Assembly (NCBI GenBank): GCA_040902895.1
Contig: JBBDWL010000084.1
Span: 53,823-117,822, forward strand
Direction of reading: 5' to 3'
Length of the DNA: 64,000 nt
DNA from: JALYRV01 sp040902895
GTDB taxonomy: Bacteria > Acidobacteriota > Vicinamibacteria > Vicinamibacterales > SCN-69-37
Positions within the stretch are counted from its first letter, which is position 1. Each line of letters opens with the position of its first letter. A model generated the notes under the pieces. The model ran no database searches. It was not told the DNA's origin and worked only from the letters and a program-made list of their open reading frames with translations. The position numbers and the translations under genes are program-made. Positions 8,619 to 15,834 of this stretch are shown here, one piece after another.

Positions 8619-9502
8619 AAGCCGCCGCCGTTCCGATCGCCGTGCCGCGCAGCCGCCTTGCGGACTTCTTCGTCTTCACGAAGGTGCGCGTCAACGCGCT
8701 CGTGGTGGCCACCACCGCGGGCGGCTTCTACATGGCGTCGCCCGATGCGCTCAACGTCGCCTTGCTCATCGGAACCGTGATTGGCACCGCGCTGGTCGCG
8801 GGCGGGGCGGCCGCGCTCAATCAGATCAGCGAGCGTGACATCGACGGTCTGATGGATCGCACGCGCCTGCGTCCGCTGCCAGACGGCCGCATGAAGCTCG
8901 GCGAAGCGCGCCTGATTGCGTGGACGTGCTGCCTGTCGGGCATCGCGCTGCTCGCCGGCATCGCGAACGCGCTTGCGGCCGTCGTTGCCGCGATCACGCT
9001 TGTCACCTACGTGTGGGTCTACACGCCGATGAAGCGCGCCACATCCTTCTCCACCGTCGTCGGCGCGGTGCCGGGCGCGCTGCCGCCGATGATCGGCTGG
9101 GCCGCCGCGCGCAACGCGATCGACGCGCCGGCGTGGGCGCTCTTCTTCATCATCTTTCTGTGGCAGCTGCCGCACTTCCTGGCCATCGCCTGGCTCTATC
9201 GCGAAGACTACGCCCGCGCGGCATTGCCGATGCTGCCCGTCGTGGAACCCGACGGCGCCAGCACCGCGCGCCAGGCGCTGCTCTACGCGACGGCACTGGT
9301 GCCGATGAGCATCCTTCCCGCCGCGCTTGGCATGGCCGGCCTGATCTACGCGATCGCCGCGCTCGCGCTCGGCCTTGCCTTCGTCGCGATGGGCATCCGC
9401 TTCGCGATGCACCGCACGAAACCCAACGCGCGCCTCCTCTTCCTCACGTCGCTCATCTACCTCCCTGCCGTGTGGGCGGTGATGATGCTCGATCGGACTT
9501 AG
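8615..9502 (+). CDS. ctaB: Protoheme IX farnesyltransferase (heme O synthase)
   Basis: The ATG at 8615, in an ATGA overlap with ctaA, is preferred to a TTG at 8606. The 295-residue UbiA-superfamily protein has about nine hydrophobic helices and the prenyl-diphosphate/Mg motif NQISERDIDGLMDRTRLRP (about residues 68-86). A second Asp region lies around LYREDYARA. It adds a farnesyl chain to protoheme IX, making heme O, the substrate of CtaA. The stop codon is the first base of a long hairpin repeat, so the repeat abuts the gene exactly. Confidence 0.95.
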   Translation: MKAAAVPIAVPRSRLADFFVFTKVRVNALVVATTAGGFYMASPDALNVALLIGTVIGTALVAGGAAALNQISERDIDGLMDRTRLRPLPDGRMKLGEARLIAWTCCLSGIALLAGIANALAAVVAAITLVTYVWVYTPMKRATSFSTVVGAVPGALPPMIGWAAARNAIDAPAWALFFIIFLWQLPHFLAIAWLYREDYARAALPMLPVVEPDGASTARQALLYATALVPMSILPAALGMAGLIYAIAALALGLAFVAMGIRFAMHRTKPNARLLFLTSLIYLPAVWAVMMLDRT

Positions 9503-9630
9503 AAATGTAAATTGTAAATCGTAAATAGCATTGTAAATTGGGCTATTGCGACGTCACGCCGTCGCGCTGCACTGAAGCGGCAGCAATAGCGCAATAGACA
9601 ATGCTATTTACAATTTACAATTTACATTTC
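9502..9630. repeat. Heptamer-armed hairpin element, about 129 bp (family also at 56457)
   Basis: The left arm at 9502-9533 and the right arm at 9598-9630 are reverse complements over about 33 bp with one mismatch. Each arm is built of tandem heptamers: TGTAAAT, TGTAAAT, CGTAAAT on the left and ATTTACA three times on the right. The interior has inner inverted copies of CTATTGC/GCAATAG. It fills the gap between ctaB and the DUF420 gene. A related element lies at 56457-56573 and a fragment at 50453-50466. Confidence 0.9.
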
Positions 9631-9637
9631 GCTGACA

Positions 9638-10057
9638 GTGTCTAATTTAATTCCCCTCCTCCCCGCTGTGAACGCGTCGCTCAACGCGATTGCGGGCACG
9701 TGCCTGGTGATCGCGTGGGTGCTGATCAGGCGCCGGCGTATCGAGGCGCATCGGCGGATGATGATCGCGGCGTTTGGCGCCTCGGCGCTGTTCCTCGTGT
9801 CGTACGTCATCTATCACGCCAACACCGGCTCGCGGCCGTATCACGGCACCGGCTGGCTCCGCGCCGTCTATTTCTCGATCCTCATCCCGCACGTCATCCT
9901 CGCCGCCGCGGTCGTCCCCCTTGCCATCGTCACCCTCCGCCGCGGCCTGATTCGAGACGACCTCCGCCACCGCCGCATCGCCCGGATCACCCTGCCGATC
10001 TGGCTCTTTGTCTCGGTGACCGGTGTAATCGTGTACCTGATGCTGTATCAGTTTTAA
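9638..10057 (+). CDS. DUF420 family membrane protein
   Basis: The product is 139 residues with four hydrophobic helices. It has the family signature of conserved histidines: RRIEAHRRMM, ISYxIYHAN-like SYVIYHANTG, and LIPHVILAA. DUF420 (YozB-like) proteins accompany heme A synthesis and oxidase assembly genes, as here. The only usable start is GTG at 9638, eight bases after the hairpin element, with no obvious Shine-Dalgarno. The N-terminus is therefore uncertain and may have been shortened by the repeat. Confidence 0.82.
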   Translation: MSNLIPLLPAVNASLNAIAGTCLVIAWVLIRRRRIEAHRRMMIAAFGASALFLVSYVIYHANTGSRPYHGTGWLRAVYFSILIPHVILAAAVVPLAIVTLRRGLIRDDLRHRRIARITLPIWLFVSVTGVIVYLMLYQF

Positions 10058-10082
10058 TTCCGCTATACTCGCCCGGCTCCCT

Positions 10083-11240
10083 ATGGACTACCCGGCTCCG
10101 GCTCCCATCGAGCCGAGGCTCATCGCGGCGGCCGCGGCCACGATCGTCGCGGGATTGCTGTTCCTGTTGTATTTGAACAGGCGGCGCGCGTACGTCCTGC
10201 TCTGGATCGGCGGCTGGGTGCTCATCGCGGCCGGCATGATGCTGCTGGGCGACGAGGATCGGTTCGGCGGCAACGTTGCCGGCTTCGCTGGCCTGTACCA
10301 GACCATCAACGTCTCGAGTGCCCTGGCGTTCGCGCTCAGCGCGTCGGCCGTGGGCGGCACGATTGGGTGGACGATGCGCCATTCGCTTGGCGCGCTGCTG
10401 CTCGGCGTGTGGCTGGCGATGGGCAGCCCGACGTTCGGCGTGGTGGGCGCGCTGATGCCGGGCTATCTCGTGGCCGCCACCGCGCTTGCGACCGCCAGCG
10501 TCAGGTTCGCCAAAGTGGCCAGGCGCGAGCAATTCACCGGAGCCGGGCTCATGGCCGTGGGCTTCGGTATCGTCGCCCTGTCGAATCTCTGGATGATTCG
10601 CGCGGTGGCAATGGTCGCGCCCGAGATCGTGATGCGGCTGATGGCGCTCAACTTCGTCGCCTACGCCATCGTCACGCTCGGGATGCACCTGCTGATCTTC
10701 GAGGATACGACAAAGGAGCTGCGGCTCTCGAACAAGCGCCTCGAGGCGGCGCGTGAAGAGCTGCGCGGGCTTGCGCTGACCGATCCGCTTACCAACGCGT
10801 ACAACCGCCGCTTCTTCGACGAGATCATCGCGCGCGAGCTCGAGCGTCACCGGCGCGCGAAGCAGCCCCTGTCGGTCGCCTTCATCGACATCGATCGCTT
10901 CAAGACCGTGAACGACGTGCACGGCCATTCGGTCGGCGACAGCCTGCTTCGCGACGTCGCCGAGTATCTGAAGCGCAAGCTGCGCGAGACCGACTACGTG
11001 TTCCGCTGGGGCGGTGACGAGTTCGTCGTGCTGATGTCGTGTCCTGTTGTCGAGGCCCTAAAGAAGATGCAGGTGCTCGAGCAGGAATATGAGTCGGCGC
11101 CGCTGATGACGTCGCTTGGCGCAGGCGTCGGGCTGAGCATCGGATGCGCCGAAGCGCCCCCGGGAACGAAAGATATCGAGGCGATCATCAAAGCGGCCGA
11201 CGAGCACATGTATCTGCAGCGGCGGCCCGCGCCGGCGTAA
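10083..11240 (+). CDS. Diguanylate cyclase with N-terminal membrane sensor region
   Basis: The 385-residue product has six to seven hydrophobic helices (residues 10-220), a short coiled segment (LRLSNKRLEAAREELR), then a GGDEF domain. The signature GGDEF is intact at 310-314 in FRWGGDEFVVL. An RETD inhibitory I-site sits exactly five residues upstream (301-304), so an active enzyme with product inhibition is predicted. It makes cyclic-di-GMP from two GTP. The membrane region is not one I can name. A TATACT box at 10064-10069 lies 13 nt before the ATG. Confidence 0.93.
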   Translation: MDYPAPAPIEPRLIAAAAATIVAGLLFLLYLNRRRAYVLLWIGGWVLIAAGMMLLGDEDRFGGNVAGFAGLYQTINVSSALAFALSASAVGGTIGWTMRHSLGALLLGVWLAMGSPTFGVVGALMPGYLVAATALATASVRFAKVARREQFTGAGLMAVGFGIVALSNLWMIRAVAMVAPEIVMRLMALNFVAYAIVTLGMHLLIFEDTTKELRLSNKRLEAAREELRGLALTDPLTNAYNRRFFDEIIARELERHRRAKQPLSVAFIDIDRFKTVNDVHGHSVGDSLLRDVAEYLKRKLRETDYVFRWGGDEFVVLMSCPVVEALKKMQVLEQEYESAPLMTSLGAGVGLSIGCAEAPPGTKDIEAIIKAADEHMYLQRRPAPA

Positions 11241-11321
11241 TCGCGCCGGATCGGTCCGCGGCTCACCGCGCGCGCGGTCGATCGACAGGCCGCCGAGTTT
11301 CGCTTCCTGGTTGGCGGCGGC

Positions 11322-11327
11322 TAGAAT
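11322..11327 (+). promoter_or_regulatory. Putative -10 box (TAGAAT) of a leaderless transcript
   Basis: TAGAAT ends 6 nt before the GTG at 11334, placing the expected transcription start on the start codon itself. No Shine-Dalgarno fits in between. No convincing -35 box was seen. Confidence 0.5.
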
Positions 11328-11333
11328 TCAAGA

Positions 11334-13562
11334 GTGAAACGCCGTACGCCTCGCCGGGCGCCGCCGCAGACGGCGCGAGCGCGGTGGTCGCTCCCGATTG
11401 TGGCCGGTGCCGTGCTGGCCCTGCTGGTCGGGCTGTCTCTGCTCTGGTACGGCCGCCATGCATCGACGGGATCGAGCCACGCCGGACCGATCATCCTCAT
11501 CTCTATTGACACGCTGCGCGCCGATCATCTGCCCGCCTACGGTTACACGGGCGTCGCAACGCCGCACCTTGACGCGCTCGCGCGCGACAGCGCGATCTTC
11601 GAACGCGCGTACTCGCACTCGCCGCAGACGCTGCCGGCGCACGCGTCGATCTTGACGGGCGAGCTGCCCTTCGAACACGGCGTTCGCGACAACATCGGGT
11701 TCAGCGTGAAGCCAAATCAGCGGACGCTGCCGCAGCTGCTGGGCGCCCATGGTTACGGAACCGCTGGATTCGTGTCCTCATTCGTGCTCAGACAGGACAC
11801 GGGCGTGGGCCAGGGCTTCGCGCTTTACGACAGTGAGATGCCGCCTGCCGCTCCTGGTGCGGCAATCGGGCAGGTGCAGCGCGACGGCGGCGAGACGCTC
11901 GCACGGGTCGAACGGTGGCTGGACGGGCAGGCGGGATCGCGCTTCTTTCTTTTTTTCCACCTGTACGAGCCGCACACGCCATATCGTCCGCCGGCGCGCT
12001 TTGCCCGATACTCCGCGTATGACGGCGAAATCGCCTATGCGGACGAGATCGTCGGACGCTTGCTCGACTCGCTGAAGCGCCGCGCGCTGTACGACGCGGC
12101 GACCATTGTCGTGCTCTCCGACCACGGCGAGGGCCTGGGCGATCATGGCGAGCGTGAGCACGGCGTCTTCATCTACGACGAGAGCATCCGCGTGCCGCTG
12201 ATCGTCAAGCTTCCTGACAACCGCGGCGCAGGCCGCCGCGCGTCCGCGCCGGTGCAGCACGTGGACGTGGCGCCCACCCTGCTCGACCTCGCCGGCGTGG
12301 CGCGTCCGGCCGAGTGGCGCGGCCGCTCGCTGCGGCCGCTGCTCGAGGATGGCGTCGCGCTCGAGGAACAGGGCATCTATTCCGAGTCGATGTATCCCCG
12401 CTATCATTTTGGCTGGAGCGAGCTGACGTCGCTCACGGATGCGCGGTACCGCTTCATCAAGGCCCCGCGTACGGAGCTGTACGACCTCACCAGCGATCCC
12501 CGGGAAACCAACAACCTGGCTGGTGCCCGCGCGCAGACGGAGGCCGCGATGGGTGCGGCGCTCGATCGCCTGACAGCGGGCCGTTCGCTGGGAGAACCCT
12601 CCGCCGTTTCGAACGAAACGCGCGAGCGGTTACAGGCCCTCGGGTACGTCGGGACGCAGTCGGCAGTCGGCGCCGCCGTGCCGGGAGTCGCGCTCGCCGA
12701 TCCGAAGGACAAGGTCCACGTCCTCGAGGCCTACCGCCGTGCCATCGACTTCGCGAACGAACGCCGGTTCGCCGAGGCCGTGCCGGTGCTTCGCGGCATT
12801 CTTCAGACCGAGCCCGGCATGGCCGATGTGTGGCAGCAGCTCGGGAACATTCTGTCGCGGCTGGGGCGTCAGCAGGAAGCCGTGGATGCGTTCAAGCGCT
12901 TCGTCACGCTGAAGCCTGACGATCCGGGGGGGCTCGTGCTCGTGGCGGGAACGCTCATGCGTATGGGACGACTCGACGAGGCCTGGTCGCACGCGCAGCT
13001 CGCCGCGCAGGTGGCCCCGGCGCACGATCGGCGCGCGCGCGGCTCGGCATACGAGACCCTGGCGCGGATCGCCCTGCGCCGCAACGATCCGGAAGCGGCG
13101 CGCCGCGCGGCGGCCGAAGCACATGCCGCCGATCCGTCGCTGCCGATGCCACAGTACGTGCAGGGCCGCCTCCTTCACATGTCGGGCCGGTATGCCGAGG
13201 CCCTGCCGCATTTCGAGGAAGCACTCCGGCAGCTCGACGCCCGCAACGTGACGCTGGGGGAGATTCACTACTACACGGGCGATACACTGGCTCGCCTCGA
13301 GCGCCACGGCGAAGCGGAGACCCGGTTCCGCAGAGAGGTCGCGCTGTTTCCGCAGAACAGTCGCGCCTGGGCGGGACTGGCGATGTTGTATCGGGCAACA
13401 GGGCGTAACCGCGAGGCCGAGCAGGCGATTGCCGACCTCCTCTCGCGTGTGCCAACCGCCGAAGCGCACGGGCTGGCCGCGGATCTATGGACGATGTTCG
13501 GTGAACCGCAGCGAGCGGCGGCGGTGCGCGAACGCGCGCGCCGGCTCGAGGCGCGCCGTTGA
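11334..13562 (+). CDS. Sulfatase-fold hydrolase fused to TPR repeats (first of a tandem pair)
   Basis: The 742-residue protein has an N-terminal membrane anchor (about residues 20-42). A sulfatase/alkaline-phosphatase-superfamily domain follows (about 50-400), with ISIDTLRADH at the first metal site, SDHGEGLGDHGE at the second, and HVDVAPTLLDLAG. TPR units fill about residues 455-740. At the catalytic position the motif is TLPAHASILTG, so the formylglycine Cys/Ser and the Arg of CxPxR sulfatases are replaced by Thr and His. This suggests a phosphatase/transferase-like member rather than a true sulfatase. The GTG start is 6 nt after a TAGAAT box. Confidence 0.88.
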   Translation: MKRRTPRRAPPQTARARWSLPIVAGAVLALLVGLSLLWYGRHASTGSSHAGPIILISIDTLRADHLPAYGYTGVATPHLDALARDSAIFERAYSHSPQTLPAHASILTGELPFEHGVRDNIGFSVKPNQRTLPQLLGAHGYGTAGFVSSFVLRQDTGVGQGFALYDSEMPPAAPGAAIGQVQRDGGETLARVERWLDGQAGSRFFLFFHLYEPHTPYRPPARFARYSAYDGEIAYADEIVGRLLDSLKRRALYDAATIVVLSDHGEGLGDHGEREHGVFIYDESIRVPLIVKLPDNRGAGRRASAPVQHVDVAPTLLDLAGVARPAEWRGRSLRPLLEDGVALEEQGIYSESMYPRYHFGWSELTSLTDARYRFIKAPRTELYDLTSDPRETNNLAGARAQTEAAMGAALDRLTAGRSLGEPSAVSNETRERLQALGYVGTQSAVGAAVPGVALADPKDKVHVLEAYRRAIDFANERRFAEAVPVLRGILQTEPGMADVWQQLGNILSRLGRQQEAVDAFKRFVTLKPDDPGGLVLVAGTLMRMGRLDEAWSHAQLAAQVAPAHDRRARGSAYETLARIALRRNDPEAARRAAAEAHAADPSLPMPQYVQGRLLHMSGRYAEALPHFEEALRQLDARNVTLGEIHYYTGDTLARLERHGEAETRFRREVALFPQNSRAWAGLAMLYRATGRNREAEQAIADLLSRVPTAEAHGLAADLWTMFGEPQRAAAVRERARRLEARR

Positions 13563-15769
13563 CGTCGGCCAAGCGGCGCAAGGCCGCGCCATCGGGCGGC
13601 CGCGGCGGGCGGGCCCCACGCGCTCGCAGCATCGGGCCGGCACGCGCACGAGGCGCCCGCCTCGCCGGCGCACTCGTCACGGTCGCCATCGCGGCAGCCG
13701 CCGTGTGGTGGCTCGCGTTCCGGGCACCCGCTGTGGAGATCCGCCGCACGCCCGATCAAAACGTTCTGCTCATCACCATCGATACCCTGCGGGCGGATGC
13801 GCTCGGTGCCTACGGCGGCCGCGCCCGGACGCCCAATCTCGATGCCCTGGCGGCGCGCGGCGTACGATATGACTTCGCGCACGCGCACGCCGTCTTGACG
13901 CTGCCGTCGCACGCGAGCATCCTCACCGGCCGCTATCCATTCGAGCATGGCATCCGCGACAACAGCGGCTATCGGCTGCGCGCCGGCGAGCGGACCCTCG
14001 CCGGCCTGCTCAAACAGGCGGGATATGCCACCGGCGCGTTCATCGCCGCGTTTCCGCTCGACGCGCGGTTCGGCCTGGGCGAGGGGTTCGACCTGTACGA
14101 CGATCGGATTCCCGAGAATCTCGCGTCGGCCGACTTCGTGATCGCAGAGCGGCCGGCGGGCGAGGTCGTGACGGCGGCCACGCAGTGGCTCGCGGGGCAG
14201 CAGGGCCGCTGGTTCTCGTGGGTGCACGTCTTCGATCCGCACGCCGCTTATACGCCGCCCGCGCCCTACGATCGGGAATACGCTGACAGCCCGTACCACG
14301 GCGAGGTCGCCTACGCCGATCGGGCGCTCGGCACGCTGCTGGATGCCGTGGCGGCCGGATCCGGCCGGCCGACGCTCGTCATCGTGACATCCGATCACGG
14401 CGAGGCCCTCGGCGATCATGGCGAGCTCACGCATGGCCTCTTTGCGTACGAGTCGACCCTGCGCGTGCCTCTGATCGTTGCGCAACTACCGCCCGCTCCG
14501 ACCGCAGTCGCCTTCCGCAGTCAGGTGCCGCGAGGCGAGGTCTCCGGCGTCGCCGCCCGTCACGTCGATCTGATGCCGACGGTGCTTGACGCCCTTGGGC
14601 TGGAGGTGCCTTCCGATCTGCCTGGCCGCAGCCTCCTGGGCGCGGGTGCGAACGATCCCGAGCGAACGTCATTTTTCGAATCGATGTCGGCGTCGCTGAA
14701 CCGGGGCTGGGCGCCGCTCGAGGGCGTGCTGGCGGGACGCGAAAAATACATCTCGCTGCCCGTTCCGGAGCTTTACGATCTGGCGGCTGATCCCGCCGAG
14801 CGAGTCAATCTGGCGGATCGGTCACACGAGCGCCTGCGTGCGCTGCAAGCGCGGCTGCGTGGGTTCGACGCCGCGGCGCCCGCCGCGCAGACTGCGGAGT
14901 CGGCGGACGTGCTCGCCCGCCTGAAGGCTCTCGGGTACGTGTCGGGCACGGCCACGCGAAAGGTGCGCTACACCGAAGAGGATGATCCCAAGCAGCTGGT
15001 CAAACTCGATCAGGCCGTGCATCACGGCGTAGACCTGTATCAACGGGGACAGCCCCGGGAGGCGGCGGCGGTCTACCAGCGCGTGATCGCCGAGCGCCCG
15101 GATATGGCAATCGCTTATCGGCATCTCGCGCTGCTGCAATGGGAGCTCGGCGAACCTGGCGCAGCGATCGGAACGCTGCGGGCAGCCGTCGACCGCGGTG
15201 TGACGGAAGCCGGGGTGGCCACGCAGCTCGGCATCTATCTCGCCGAGGCCGGTCAGCCGGGCGAGGCGTTACCGTTGCTCGAAGCGACGGTGGCGTCGCG
15301 ACCTGCAGACGTCGAGGCGCTCAATGCGCTCGGCATTGCCCGCGCCCGGACGGGGCAGACGGCCAGGGCGCTCCAGACCTTTCAACGTGTCCTCGAGATT
15401 GATCGGCACAACGCCATGGCCTACGAGAACATGGCGACGGTCCATCTGCGGCAGAATGATCTGGCCGCCGCACGCCGCGCCTTGCAGGCCGCCGCGGCCA
15501 TCAACCCGCGATCCACGGCCGTGTACACGGGGCTTGGCGTCGTGGCCCTGCGTGCCGGCGATCCTGCCTCGGCAATCGCGCATTGGAAGCGCGCAGTGGA
15601 CCTGCATCCGGCGAATTTCGACGCGCTGTTCAACCTCGCCACCGAACTCATCAACTCGGGACAGCACGACACAGCACGACCGTATGCCGAACAATTCGTT
15701 CGAACTGCCCCATCCGCGTTTTATGGCCCCGAAATCGAGCGCCTGACGGCGTTCCTGCGCGCCCGCTGA
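13559..15769 (+). CDS. Sulfatase-fold hydrolase fused to TPR repeats (second of a tandem pair)
   Basis: The 736-residue protein is a paralog of the previous gene with the same order: basic N-terminus, one membrane segment (about 38-58), sulfatase-fold domain (about 65-410), TPR array (about 480-735). Metal motifs are ITIDTLRADALG and TSDHGEALGDHGE. The catalytic segment reads TLPSHASILTGRYPFEHG, again without Cys and without the usual Arg. The start is TTG in a TTGA overlap with the first copy, so the pair is coupled and arose by duplication. Substrate unknown. The large TPR part suggests docking to a protein partner or a glycan assembly. Confidence 0.87.
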   Translation: MTSAKRRKAAPSGGRGGRAPRARSIGPARARGARLAGALVTVAIAAAAVWWLAFRAPAVEIRRTPDQNVLLITIDTLRADALGAYGGRARTPNLDALAARGVRYDFAHAHAVLTLPSHASILTGRYPFEHGIRDNSGYRLRAGERTLAGLLKQAGYATGAFIAAFPLDARFGLGEGFDLYDDRIPENLASADFVIAERPAGEVVTAATQWLAGQQGRWFSWVHVFDPHAAYTPPAPYDREYADSPYHGEVAYADRALGTLLDAVAAGSGRPTLVIVTSDHGEALGDHGELTHGLFAYESTLRVPLIVAQLPPAPTAVAFRSQVPRGEVSGVAARHVDLMPTVLDALGLEVPSDLPGRSLLGAGANDPERTSFFESMSASLNRGWAPLEGVLAGREKYISLPVPELYDLAADPAERVNLADRSHERLRALQARLRGFDAAAPAAQTAESADVLARLKALGYVSGTATRKVRYTEEDDPKQLVKLDQAVHHGVDLYQRGQPREAAAVYQRVIAERPDMAIAYRHLALLQWELGEPGAAIGTLRAAVDRGVTEAGVATQLGIYLAEAGQPGEALPLLEATVASRPADVEALNALGIARARTGQTARALQTFQRVLEIDRHNAMAYENMATVHLRQNDLAAARRALQAAAAINPRSTAVYTGLGVVALRAGDPASAIAHWKRAVDLHPANFDALFNLATELINSGQHDTARPYAEQFVRTAPSAFYGPEIERLTAFLRAR

Positions 15770-15834
15770 GACCTGAGCCCGCGTTCATTCCCAGACGGGG
15801 CGCGTGCTAGGATCGTCTTTTCAGAGGCACTTCC

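Noticed and set aside
11334..13562. Calling this a true formylglycine-dependent sulfatase
   Set aside because: The catalytic Cys/Ser and Arg of CxPxR are absent, so only the fold is supported.
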